Part shown: one piece after another, positions 1 through 7,589 of the stretch
Layout: each line of letters starts with the position of its first letter
Position numbering within the stretch: position 1 is the stretch's first letter
From: Vibrio jasicida CAIM 1864 = LMG 25398
GTDB taxonomy: Bacteria; Pseudomonadota; Gammaproteobacteria; Enterobacterales; Vibrionaceae
Reading direction: 5' to 3'
Assembly: GCF_000400365.1 (NCBI RefSeq)
Contig: NZ_BAOG01000096.1
Coordinates: forward strand, 1-42,205
Length of the DNA stretch: 42,205 nucleotides
Made by a program: the position numbers and the translations under genes
The notes under the pieces: model-generated
Database searches by the model: none
The model's input: the letters and a program-made list of their open reading frames with translations, nothing else
Told to the model about the DNA's origin: nothing

Positions 1-166
1 GCACTAGGTCGGGCTCTTCTTCTTTTTTAAGGAGTGTCAGGAGTGCATCTAAAGAGTCAGCTTCGAGGAGGTTAGCACCACTCACCGCCATATGTACCGA
101 TTGGAACAAGGCGTTGCGGAACAATGGGTGATCATCAGCGATGATAATGGTGTAGGTCGAATCCAT
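1..166 (-). CDS. LuxR/NarL-family response regulator, N-terminal fragment (CrbR-like)
   Basis: Only the first 55 codons are present; the gene runs off the left edge. The ATG is at 164-166 (minus). The reading begins MDSTYTIIIADDHPLFRNAL, a typical receiver-domain start: a hydrophobic first strand, then the acidic pair D11-D12 and the DDHPLFR helix common to NarL/FixJ regulators. The phosphoacceptor Asp and the DNA-binding domain lie outside the window. In Vibrio cholerae the LuxR-type regulator next to dsbD is, as I recall, CrbR, the response regulator of the CrbS/R acetate switch that controls acetyl-CoA synthetase. Family assignment is firm; the CrbR identity rests on gene neighbourhood and is an inference. 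Confidence 0.8.
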   Translation of the reverse strand, partial: MDSTYTIIIADDHPLFRNALFQSVHMAVSGANLLEADSLDALLTLLKKEEEPDLV

Positions 167-203
167 GACGTTAAACACTTTTGACTATTTCGTTAATGGA
201 ATT

Positions 204-231
204 ATTGTCCACCTTTAAGAGGGGGGACAAT
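204..231 (-). promoter_or_regulatory. Inverted repeat upstream of the response regulator
   Basis: ATTGTCC (204-210) and GGACAAT (225-231) form a perfect 7-bp inverted repeat around a 14-nt loop, 38 nt upstream of the regulator's ATG. It could be a leader hairpin or an operator for autoregulation. No U-tract follows, so it is not a standard terminator. Function unknown. Confidence 0.3.
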
Positions 232-314
232 GTTTATGCGCTAAAAGTCTGAACCAAATCGACTTTTATTAGAAAAATTGCATATAAACGCAAGTTTCGA
301 GATTTTATTGAGAC

Positions 315-348
315 AATAAAAAACGCCAGTGAGGTATCACTGGCGTTT
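315..348 (-). terminator. Rho-independent terminator of dsbD
   Basis: AAACGCCAGTGA (321-332) and TCACTGGCGTTT (337-348) form a perfect 12-bp stem with a GGTA loop. Read on the minus strand it is followed by a T-rich tract (315-320). It lies 14 nt past the dsbD stop. Confidence 0.9.
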
Positions 349-361
349 GAATGATTCACAA

Positions 362-2185
362 TCAGAATTGGTTGATGTGTGCTAAGAAAGGCTCGGCCTG
401 CATAAAACCGGTCAAACGAGCGTTTGAAACATGTTTGCCATTCGCATCCCAAAATTCAATCGTCGGTAAACCTAATACATTCATATGCTTAAGAAGTTCG
501 ATGTCTTGTACTTGGTTCTTGGTTACATCGGCCTGTAGCAGCACAAAATCTTGCAGTTTTACTTCGACACTTGGGTCATGGAAGGTGTACTTTTCAAACT
601 CTTTACATGCGACACACCAATCAGCATAGAAGTCGAGCATCACGGGTTTACCGGCTTGCTTAGCCAATGCCAATTGTTGTTCGAGCTCTGTTACATTGGA
701 GACGCGCGTAAAGCTTACTGTCACTTGTTGAGTTTGCGTTGTTGTGTGGCCACCAAACCAGTAATTAAGTGCTGGTTGAGCTGACGCAAACAAACCAAGC
801 ACAGCGATAATGCCTACTGCACTTTGTTTCCAACCACCAAACTCAAGGCTGTTCTTGATGTGGTATAGCCAACCAAATGCAGCGATACCTAGTGCTGACC
901 ACAATGCCGTTGCCCATATTTCTGGCATGATGCGCTCAAGTAGGAAGATAGGCGCTGCCAGCAGAATGAAGCCGAATAGGGTCTTAACGCGATCCATCCA
1001 ACCCCCTGCTTTTGGCAGAAGTTTGTTGCCGAATACAGCAACAAGAATGAGTGGAATTCCCATACCCATCGCCAGTGCGTAAAGTGCGATACCACCAGTC
1101 AGCAAGTCACCGCTTTGTGCAACGTAAAGTAGCGCACCAGACAGTGGCGCCGTGGTACATGGTGAGCACACTAGACCTGAAATCGCGCCCATGGCGAATA
1201 CGCCTGCGCTGCTTCCGCCTTGTTGTTTGTTGCTTAGGTTGTTTAACCACGTTTGCACGCCACTTGGCAGTTGCAGGTTATAAACGCCAAACATCGACAG
1301 TGCGAGTGTCACGAACAGTACACTCAAACCAATCAACACATAAGGGTGTTGCATCGCAGCTTGGAACTGCATGCCCGCAGATGCCACCACAAGGCCAAGT
1401 AGGGTGTAAGTCAGCGCCATGCCTTGCACGTAGACAAACGACAAGCCTAGCGCACGGCGTTGGCTTAGTTTGCCACTGCCAAGCACGATGCTGGTCAAAA
1501 TTGGGTACATCGGCAGTACACATGGTGTAAACGCCAAACCCACACCAAGCGCCAAGAACAGAAGTGGTGTCCACCAGTTATCAGCAAGGTTAGCGGCAAG
1601 GCTATCTTGCTGTGTTACTGGAGCCGATGGTGTGTCGGTAGAAGTAGATGATTGCACCGCTGGTGGTACTTGTTCTGCTTTTGGTGCAGTCGTCGCCGCT
1701 GTTGAATCTGAGTTCGACGAAGTAAACGCGCTGATAGGAATTACGCGAGTTTCTGGTGGGTAACAGAAGCCAGCTTTGGCACAGCCTTGGTATTGCACCA
1801 CCACGCGTGCACCGTCTTGCCAGTCATGCATTGGCACGTTAACAAACAGTGGCTGGGTGTAGATATGCACGTCACCAAAGAATTCATCTTTATGCGGCGT
1901 GCCGTCTTCCATTTGCAGTTCGCCTAGCGACACATTTTCGCCCGCAACGGACAAGCGCTCTTGATACAGGTAGTAACCATCACGTACCTGCCAGTCCAGC
2001 ATGAGCTTACCGTCCTGCTGGTAATAGTTGAATTGGAAAGCCTGATCGACAGGCACAAACGTATCGTTGCTGTTGCCAAAAGTGTTGCTTTGGCTGTTCC
2101 CTAACTGATCATTGCCAAACAGAGCAAAAGAAGGCGCAGAAAAGGTAATAAGCCCTAAGAGTAAGACGGAGAGTAATGCACGCAT
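362..2185 (-). CDS. dsbD: Thiol:disulfide interchange protein DsbD
   Basis: Inner-membrane reductant conduit that moves electrons from cytoplasmic thioredoxin to periplasmic DsbC/DsbG and to c-type cytochrome maturation. All three domains are visible in 607 residues. A signal peptide (about 1-21) precedes an N-terminal periplasmic domain with redox pair C135/C141. A central eight-helix membrane domain carries C222 (FTPCVLPMYP) and C343 (GLVCSPCTTAPL). The C-terminal thioredoxin-like domain has C524-V-A-C527 (DWCVACK). The protein is longer than E. coli DsbD (565), mainly through a Ser/Thr/Pro/Ala-rich linker near residues 155-195. The Shine-Dalgarno is weak. In E. coli cutA precedes dsbD; here dcuA does, separated by a terminator, so dsbD has its own promoter. 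Confidence 0.97.
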   Translation of the reverse strand: MRALLSVLLLGLITFSAPSFALFGNDQLGNSQSNTFGNSNDTFVPVDQAFQFNYYQQDGKLMLDWQVRDGYYLYQERLSVAGENVSLGELQMEDGTPHKDEFFGDVHIYTQPLFVNVPMHDWQDGARVVVQYQGCAKAGFCYPPETRVIPISAFTSSNSDSTAATTAPKAEQVPPAVQSSTSTDTPSAPVTQQDSLAANLADNWWTPLLFLALGVGLAFTPCVLPMYPILTSIVLGSGKLSQRRALGLSFVYVQGMALTYTLLGLVVASAGMQFQAAMQHPYVLIGLSVLFVTLALSMFGVYNLQLPSGVQTWLNNLSNKQQGGSSAGVFAMGAISGLVCSPCTTAPLSGALLYVAQSGDLLTGGIALYALAMGMGIPLILVAVFGNKLLPKAGGWMDRVKTLFGFILLAAPIFLLERIMPEIWATALWSALGIAAFGWLYHIKNSLEFGGWKQSAVGIIAVLGLFASAQPALNYWFGGHTTTQTQQVTVSFTRVSNVTELEQQLALAKQAGKPVMLDFYADWCVACKEFEKYTFHDPSVEVKLQDFVLLQADVTKNQVQDIELLKHMNVLGLPTIEFWDANGKHVSNARLTGFMQAEPFLAHINQF

Positions 2186-2304
2186 AAAAGGTTCAATTCA
2201 TCTTAGATAATTGCAGTTAGTGTAACTCAATCAGACCTGCTGGCTAGCCAATAAGTTTCATGGAAGTGAAGATTTGTTAACCGTTGTCCAATACAACAGG
2301 CAAT

Positions 2305-2326
2305 AAAAAAGGGAGCCGAAGCTCCC
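2305..2326 (-). terminator. Rho-independent terminator of dcuA
   Basis: GGGAGC (2311-2316), loop CGAA, GCTCCC (2321-2326). On the minus strand the loop reads TTCG and the stem is followed by six T (2305-2310). It separates dcuA from dsbD. Confidence 0.9.
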
Positions 2327-2347
2327 CCGAGTAAGACTCTGTTTCTG

Positions 2348-3655
2348 CTAGATCAGTAGCCCACCGAACGCGAATCCAAGTGCAACTGCTGAAGCGATAG
2401 TTGCTACGCCTGGTACGAAGAATGGGTGGTTGAATACGTACTTACCGATACGAGTTGAACCCGTGTCGTCCATCTCAACCGCAGCCAGTAGAGTTGGGTA
2501 AGTTGGTAGTACGAATAGCGCACTTACTGCTGCGAAAGACGCAACTGCGGTAAGTGGTGCCACACCGATTGCTAGTGCTGCTGGCATCAGCGCAACGGTA
2601 GTTGCACCCTGCGAGTAAAGCAGCATTGAAGCGAAGAATAGAACAAGTGCTAGCATCCATGGGTAGTCTGCTAGTAGTGCACCCGCAACTTCTTTGATGC
2701 CATCAACGTGCGCGTTAACGAACGTAGAACCTAGCCATGCCACACCAAGTACACACACACACGCTGTCATACCAGAGCGGAATGTTGCAGCAGCTGGGAT
2801 TTTGCCTGCATCGATTTTACAGCTCAATACGATTGCTGCGGCTGCCGCTAGCATTACTGCCATGATCGCTTCGTTACGACCAAGTGCTGGGTTTTCGATA
2901 AGACCAATTGAACCAGAGATCGCTGCTGCGTAGCAGACTACGAATGCGATAGCGCCTAGGAAGATGAATGTTGCTTTCTTCGCTGTTGGCAAGATTTCGC
3001 GTTTCGATTCTGTGTTTAGCTTGATAAGGCCTTTTGCTAGACGGTCTTGGTATTCAGGATCATCTTTAAGCTCGCTGCCCATGAAGTTCGCAACAAATGC
3101 ACCGATCATACAAGCGATGAAGGTGGTTGGGATACAAACCGCTAGTAGCGTTAGGTAATCAACGCCAAATGGGTGAAGCATTGCTGCGAACGCTACAACT
3201 GCCGCTGAGATAGGCGATGCTGTGATAGCGATTTGCGAGGCAACTACCGCGATAGACAGTGGACGAGAAGGACGAACACCTTGGCCTTTCGCTACTTCTG
3301 CAATAACTGGCAAAGTAGAGAATGCTGTGTGACCTGTACCTGCTAGTAGTGTCATCAAAAATGTCACGATAGGTGCGTAAAAGGTGATGCGTTCGGGATG
3401 TTTACGCAAAAAGTCTTCCGCAACCTGAACCATCCAATCTAAACCACCCGCTACCTGCATTGCAGCGATAGCAGTAATAACAGACATGATGATCAGGATT
3501 ACATCGACAGGGATGAAAGACTGGCTTGTCGGGACGCCTAGGATTAAAGACAATGCAATTACCCCAGCACCACCGGCAAAGCCAATGCCGATACCACCGA
3601 TTCTTGCCCCCAAATAAATGAAGAGCAGAACCACGAAGAGTTCGACCATTACCAT
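2348..3655 (-). CDS. dcuA: Anaerobic C4-dicarboxylate transporter DcuA
   Basis: Inner-membrane antiporter/uptake carrier for fumarate, aspartate, malate and succinate, used in anaerobic fumarate respiration. It is a 435-residue, very hydrophobic protein with family blocks such as GARIGGIGIGFAGG at the N terminus, QIAITASPISAAVV, and MDDTGSTRIGKYVFNHPFF near the C terminus, closely matching E. coli DcuA. I place the start at the ATG at 3655 because an AGAGG sits 7 nt before it; a further in-frame ATG is at 3649, and the upstream extension to 3700 is not Dcu-like. It lies directly downstream of aspA on the same strand, but the aspA terminator lies between them, so dcuA may have its own promoter in 3656-3796. 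Confidence 0.95.
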   Translation of the reverse strand: MVMVELFVVLLFIYLGARIGGIGIGFAGGAGVIALSLILGVPTSQSFIPVDVILIIMSVITAIAAMQVAGGLDWMVQVAEDFLRKHPERITFYAPIVTFLMTLLAGTGHTAFSTLPVIAEVAKGQGVRPSRPLSIAVVASQIAITASPISAAVVAFAAMLHPFGVDYLTLLAVCIPTTFIACMIGAFVANFMGSELKDDPEYQDRLAKGLIKLNTESKREILPTAKKATFIFLGAIAFVVCYAAAISGSIGLIENPALGRNEAIMAVMLAAAAAIVLSCKIDAGKIPAAATFRSGMTACVCVLGVAWLGSTFVNAHVDGIKEVAGALLADYPWMLALVLFFASMLLYSQGATTVALMPAALAIGVAPLTAVASFAAVSALFVLPTYPTLLAAVEMDDTGSTRIGKYVFNHPFFVPGVATIASAVALGFAFGGLLI

Positions 3656-3794
3656 ATTGATACCTCTTTTAGTTTTTAATGATTCTGATTTTTTGAACAC
3701 TCAGGAACAGGTGTAAATGCTCAGAAAATCAGAACCCGAGCGGCTTACGGCAATAAAAAGCGCATAAAAATTGTGGTTAACCGTATCAGAGCCT

Positions 3795-3822
3795 AAAAAA
3801 GGGCCCCGTTTGGGACCCCTTT
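3795..3822 (-). terminator. Rho-independent terminator of aspA
   Basis: On the minus strand, AAAGGGGTCCC, loop AAAC, GGGGCCCTTT makes an 11-bp stem with two G-U pairs (3798-3822), followed by a T run. It sits between aspA and dcuA. Confidence 0.8.
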
Positions 3823-3831
3823 CACCAGCGA

Positions 3832-5283
3832 TTACTCGTAGCGTTTCGCTTTATAAGTCGGATGCATGAAGTTTTCAACCGATAAGATGTCATCTAGCTC
3901 TTCTGCGGTTAATAAACCACGTTCTAGAACCACATCACGTACGCTCTTACCTGTTTCAGCACAGATCTTACCAACAATGTCGCCCTCGTGGTGACCGATG
4001 TATGGGTTTAGATAAGTCACGATACCGATAGAGTTGTAAACGTAGTTTTCACAAACTTCTTTGTTCACCGTGATGCCATCGATACATTTGTCACGTAGGT
4101 TCACACATGCGTTGTGTAGTAGAGAAATAGACTCAAACACGCTTTGTGCGATTACTGGCTCCATTACGTTTAGCTGTAACTGACCGCCTTCTGCTGCGAA
4201 AGATACCGTGTTGTCGTTACCTAGAACCTTGAAGCAAACTTGGTTTACGACTTCTGGGATAACTGGGTTTACTTTAGCTGGCATGATAGAAGAGCCCGCT
4301 TGCATTTCTGGTAGGTTCAACTCGTTTAGACCAGAGCGAGGGCCAGAAGAAAGTAGGCGAAGGTCGTTACAGATCTTCGACAGTTTCACTGCTAGACGTT
4401 TGAGCGCGCCGTGCGTCATTACGTAAGCACCACAGTCAGATGTTGCTTCGATTAGATCTTCTGCTGCAACCACTTCTACACCCGTAACTTCTGCTAGGTG
4501 TTTTACGGCTAGTGCTTGGTAGCCTGTTGGTGCGTTTAGACCAGTACCGATAGCTGTTGCACCTAGGTTGATTTCTAGTAGTAGCTTAGACGTGTAGTCT
4601 AGGGCGCGAATCTCTTCGTTTAGTGTCACTGCCCATGCGTGGAACTCTTGACCCACAGTCATAGGAACCGCGTCTTGAAGCTGAGTACGACCCATCTTCA
4701 AGATGTCTTTGAATTCTTGTGCTTTAAGTTCGAATGCACCTTTTAGGTATTCGATCGCTTCCATCAACTGATGAACACTGTTGTAAACCGCGATTCGGAA
4801 ACCGGTAGGGTACGCACAGTTTGTTGATTGGCTCTTGTTTACGTGATCGTTCGGGTTGATGAACTCATATTGGCCTTTTTCTTTGCCCATCAGTTCAAGC
4901 GCAACGTTCGCAATAACTTCGTTAGTGTTCATGTTCACTGACGTGCCTGCACCGCCTTGGAACACGTCTGAAGGGAACTGATCCATGCACTTACCTGTTT
5001 CAAGGATCAAATCACACGCTTCTAGAATGTAGTTAGCAACGTCTTTTGGAATTGCGCCTAGCTCTTTGTTTGCTAGTGCAGCGGCTTTTTTCGTCATTAC
5101 CATACCGCGTACAAACTCAGGTACGTCAGAAATGGTAGTGCTTGAAATATTAAAGTTTTCGATAGCGCGAAGGGTGTGGATGCCGTAGTAAGCATCAGCA
5201 GGAACATGACGTTGACCTAATAGATCTTCTTCAATACGAGTGGCTTGGTTTGCTGTCTTTGGAGCATCAGATAGTGTAGCCAT
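3832..5283 (-). CDS. aspA: Aspartate ammonia-lyase (aspartase)
   Basis: Reversibly converts L-aspartate to fumarate and ammonia in the cytoplasm, feeding DcuA and fumarate reductase. The 483-residue protein carries the fumarase/aspartase signature GSSIMPAKVNP (about 330-340), the substrate-binding GTSVNMNTNE block (112-121) and TSDCGAYVM (281-289). It closely parallels E. coli AspA after a slightly longer N terminus. The start at 5283 has a good AAGGATCC ribosome site. One oddity: in the block NDHVNKSQSTNCAYPTGFR, residue 156 is Cys (codon TGT), where E. coli AspA has Asp and where related fumarases also have Asp (SSND). The rest of the active site looks intact, so I expect a working enzyme. 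Confidence 0.97.
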   Translation of the reverse strand: MATLSDAPKTANQATRIEEDLLGQRHVPADAYYGIHTLRAIENFNISSTTISDVPEFVRGMVMTKKAAALANKELGAIPKDVANYILEACDLILETGKCMDQFPSDVFQGGAGTSVNMNTNEVIANVALELMGKEKGQYEFINPNDHVNKSQSTNCAYPTGFRIAVYNSVHQLMEAIEYLKGAFELKAQEFKDILKMGRTQLQDAVPMTVGQEFHAWAVTLNEEIRALDYTSKLLLEINLGATAIGTGLNAPTGYQALAVKHLAEVTGVEVVAAEDLIEATSDCGAYVMTHGALKRLAVKLSKICNDLRLLSSGPRSGLNELNLPEMQAGSSIMPAKVNPVIPEVVNQVCFKVLGNDNTVSFAAEGGQLQLNVMEPVIAQSVFESISLLHNACVNLRDKCIDGITVNKEVCENYVYNSIGIVTYLNPYIGHHEGDIVGKICAETGKSVRDVVLERGLLTAEELDDILSVENFMHPTYKAKRYE

Positions 5284-5707
5284 AACAGGATCCTTAGATA
5301 ATAATTCTGATATTTAAGTTATTTATTAGCCATTTCTGCAATCTAGAATCCGTTCATCAGAGTTTTTGGCTGGAAAAACCGTCCTGACTTATGTGGCACA
5401 TCATACTGCACCTAGCGCATAAAAATAGTAAGTGGATCACCTTTTTCGCTTTTAATGCGTCAATAATTTGCAAAGTATGAACGGGATATTAATAACCCTT
5501 TATGGGTAGGTGTTTTTCCTCGACAAACATGGATTTTAAGAGTGCGAAAATAGCACTTTTCAACGATCAAATTTTATATATGCACCTTTATTCAAAGGGC
5601 GTTTTTTGTACAACGCATTCTCCCTATGATGAACACGCTTTTTTACAACGATTCGTTTGAGCTTAGTAGGCTTTTGCCATTACACTGAAATCAACAAAGG
5701 AGGGCAT
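5284..5707. promoter_or_regulatory. Divergent aspA / fxsA control region
   Basis: This is 424 bases of AT-rich DNA with no convincing ORF between the divergent aspA and fxsA genes. The aspA ribosome site is at the left end and the fxsA site (AGGAGG at about 5698-5703) at the right. A weak FNR-like element, TTGAT-N4-GAAAA on the minus strand, spans 5557-5570; only one half-site is good. A GCGTT/AACGC inverted repeat lies near 5599-5616. No clear CRP box was found. Confidence 0.5.
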
Positions 5708-6226
5708 GTGTTTCCTATCTTATTATTGGCGTTTATTTTCGTCCCGATCATCGAAATCGGCCTATTTATTCAGGTGGGAGGCTTTTTAGGTCTTTGGCCT
5801 ACGATTGCTTTAGTTCTGATCACCGCATTTGTTGGCGCGTCTTTGGTACGCAGCCAAGGCATCCAGACGTTGATGTCAGTGCAAGGTCGCTTAGAGCAAG
5901 GTGAGCTTCCGGCTCAACAGATTTTTGAAGGTGTGATGCTGGCAGTTGCAGGCGTATTGCTGTTAACACCAGGTTTCATGACCGACGCATTGGGTATGTT
6001 GGTGTTGCTTCCCGCGCCACGCGCTGCGATTGCGAAATACTTAATGAGCAAGATGGTGGTGAAGACCATGAATGGTGGCGGCTTCCAAGGTGGCTTCTCA
6101 AATCAAGGTCCCTATGAACAAGACCCGTTTCGTCGTGACCCATTCGATTCTCAATCGGACAACGGCAATACCTTCGAAGGTGAGTACGAGCGTAAAGACG
6201 ACAATGATCGTAACAAGCTCAACTGA
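5708..6226 (+). CDS. fxsA: FxsA family membrane protein
   Basis: Cytoplasmic-membrane protein known in E. coli as a suppressor of F exclusion of phage T7; its everyday function is unclear. The chosen start is a GTG at 5708 with AGGAGG just upstream, giving 172 residues beginning MFPILLLAFIFVP. About three to four membrane segments cover residues 1-110. The tail is soluble, Gly-rich then charged, with GNTFEGEYERKDD matching the E. coli FxsA tail (GNTFDGEYQRKDD). An upstream in-frame TTG at 5657 would add 17 non-hydrophobic residues and looks spurious. Next to aspA as in E. coli. Confidence 0.9.
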   Translation: MFPILLLAFIFVPIIEIGLFIQVGGFLGLWPTIALVLITAFVGASLVRSQGIQTLMSVQGRLEQGELPAQQIFEGVMLAVAGVLLLTPGFMTDALGMLVLLPAPRAAIAKYLMSKMVVKTMNGGGFQGGFSNQGPYEQDPFRRDPFDSQSDNGNTFEGEYERKDDNDRNKLN

Positions 6227-6251
6227 TTTAATCGGTAAGTAAGAAAAGCAA

Positions 6252-6275
6252 AAGAGCGCATTTAGCGCCCTTTTT
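6252..6275 (+). terminator. Probable terminator of fxsA
   Basis: GAGCGC (6254-6259), ATTTA loop, GCGCCC (6265-6270), followed by TTTTT (6271-6275). The stem has one A/C mismatch. It lies between the convergent fxsA and trmL. Confidence 0.65.
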
Positions 6276-6296
6276 AGTATCCGTGATTTGGTGCGC

Positions 6297-6776
6297 TTAC
6301 ATTGCGCCTTCAAAACCCATTTGACGCCATGCTTCAAACGCGATGATCGCAACGGCATTAGAAAGGTTCAGGCTACGGGCATCTGGCATCATCGGGATGC
6401 GGATGCGCTGCTCCATTGGCAAGCTATCAATCACATCTGCTGGTAGTCCGCGAGTTTCTGGACCAAACATCAATACATCGCCTTCTTGGTATTTTGCATC
6501 GACGTGATGACCTGTGGTCTTTGTCGTGCATGCAAACAAGCGGTAGTTGCCTTGTTTCTCTTTCTCTAAGTATTCCAAGAAGGCTTGATAATCTTTATGA
6601 CGCGTCACGCGAGCCAAATCGTGGTAATCCAAACCTGCGCGGCGGACTTTCTTCTCTTCTAGATCGAAACCTAGTGGCTCAATCAGGTGGAGATTCGCAC
6701 CACAGTTAGCACACAGGCGAATGATGTTGCCGGTGTTCGGCGCGATTTCTGGTTCGTATAGAGCGATATCAAACAT
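6297..6776 (-). CDS. trmL: tRNA (cytidine(34)-2'-O)-methyltransferase TrmL
   Basis: SPOUT-family enzyme that 2'-O-methylates the wobble base of tRNA-Leu isoacceptors using S-adenosylmethionine. The 159-residue protein is the small single-domain form. It contains the three SPOUT motifs: NTGNIIR (about 14-20), MFGPETRGLP (about 103-112) and IPMMPDARSLNLSNAVAI near the C terminus, which form the trefoil knot and cofactor pocket. The size fits E. coli TrmL (157). It appears to be a single-gene transcript; the Shine-Dalgarno is weak. Confidence 0.95.
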   Translation of the reverse strand: MFDIALYEPEIAPNTGNIIRLCANCGANLHLIEPLGFDLEEKKVRRAGLDYHDLARVTRHKDYQAFLEYLEKEKQGNYRLFACTTKTTGHHVDAKYQEGDVLMFGPETRGLPADVIDSLPMEQRIRIPMMPDARSLNLSNAVAIIAFEAWRQMGFEGAM

Positions 6777-6818
6777 GGTATTGAATTAGGTTGGTCAAAA
6801 ACAGACGGGCAGTATATA

Positions 6819-6861
6819 CCCAAGTCACCTTGAGAAGCGAGATTCAACACAATGACTTGGG
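6819..6861. repeat. Intergenic palindrome CCCAAGTCA / TGACTTGGG
   Basis: Perfect 9-bp inverted repeat (6819-6827 and 6853-6861) around a 25-nt centre, between sodA and trmL. The left arm is preceded by TATATA. From memory it resembles short dispersed palindromic elements with TATACCC ends found between Vibrio genes, but I cannot test copy number here. It could also serve as the 3' end of the sodA message, although no U-tract follows. Confidence 0.4.
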
Positions 6862-6908
6862 GGCATAAGGGCGTGTAGGTAAACCTTGTCGCCCAGATGT
6901 TGAAAGGT

Positions 6909-7517
6909 TTAACTGAGTGCGCGAGCGTAGTTTTCTTCTACTGCGCGCCAGTTCACTACGTTCCACCATGCTTCAATGTACTCAGGACGACGGTTTTGGT
7001 AACTGATGTAGTAAGCGTGTTCCCAAACATCCAGCGCTAGAACTGGCTCACCTTGCACCGCGGCAACATCCATCAGAGGATTGTCTTGGTTGCTCGTGGA
7101 GGTAATCTGAATCTCTCCATCCTTTACGACTAGCCAAGCAAAGCCTGAGCCGAAGGTATTGATTGCCGCTTGGGCAAACTCGTCTTTGAATTTTTCGAAG
7201 TCACCAAACTTGTCGTTGATGGCTTGAGCGAGTGCACCTTGAGGCTCACCGCCACCGTTTGGTGACATGCAGTTCCAGTAAATGATGTGATTGTAATAGC
7301 CGCCACCGTTGTTGCGGATAGCTGGACTGTGTTGAGAAATGCAAGCGAAGATATCATCGAGGCTTTGGGTCTCGAGAGCGCTGCCTTTTGCGGCAGCCAT
7401 GAATTTATCGTAATAGGTTTTGTGGTGTTTGCTGTAGTGAACTTCCATGGTTTTCGCATCGATGTATGGTTCTAGTGCATCGTAGCGGTACGGAAGCTCT
7501 GGAAAAATATGCGACAT
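6909..7517 (-). CDS. sodA: Superoxide dismutase, Mn type
   Basis: Cytoplasmic enzyme that dismutates superoxide to oxygen and hydrogen peroxide. The 202-residue protein has the four metal ligands H27, H77, D163 and H167 (DVWEHAYY). Two positions that separate Mn from Fe enzymes point to Mn: Gly73 four residues before the H77 ligand, and Gln144 in STSNQDNPLM, where Fe enzymes carry Gln and Ala/His arrangements instead. The family motif GGGHxNH reads GGGYYNH. It lies 72 nt downstream of cpxA on the same strand, with its own Fur box in that gap, so it is probably induced on iron limitation and may also receive read-through from cpxRA. Confidence 0.93.
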   Translation of the reverse strand: MSHIFPELPYRYDALEPYIDAKTMEVHYSKHHKTYYDKFMAAAKGSALETQSLDDIFACISQHSPAIRNNGGGYYNHIIYWNCMSPNGGGEPQGALAQAINDKFGDFEKFKDEFAQAAINTFGSGFAWLVVKDGEIQITSTSNQDNPLMDVAAVQGEPVLALDVWEHAYYISYQNRRPEYIEAWWNVVNWRAVEENYARALS

Positions 7518-7520
7518 TGT

Positions 7521-7543
7521 AAATCCTCCTTTATGAAGGATTT
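7521..7543 (-). promoter_or_regulatory. Hairpin covering the sodA ribosome-binding site
   Basis: On the minus strand AAATCCT (7543-7537) pairs with AGGATTT (7527-7521), and the Shine-Dalgarno AAGGAGG lies in the loop and 3' arm, directly before the sodA ATG. The arms are 7 bp with a 9-nt loop. It could restrain translation initiation; this is inference from sequence only. Confidence 0.4.
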
Positions 7544-7551
7544 ACTTTAAT

Positions 7552-7570
7552 GCTAATGAAAATCATTATC
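7552..7570 (-). promoter_or_regulatory. Fur box upstream of sodA
   Basis: The 19 bases here match the Fur consensus GATAATGATAATCATTATC at 17 of 19 positions (mismatches at positions 2 and 9). It sits 35 nt upstream of the sodA ATG, in the cpxA-sodA gap, a placement that would overlap or closely precede a sodA promoter. Iron-Fur repression of a Mn-type sodA is known in other gammaproteobacteria. Confidence 0.85.
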
Positions 7571-7589
7571 AACTTTGATCTTTGTAAGG

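Noticed and set aside
1051..1530. Plus-strand open frame of 159 codons inside dsbD
   Set aside because: It is antisense to the conserved membrane domain of DsbD, Cys-rich and without a recognisable domain; a shadow frame.
5557..5570. FNR site in the aspA-fxsA gap
   Set aside because: Only one half-site (TTGAT) is good; the other matches 3 of 5, and the distance to aspA is long.
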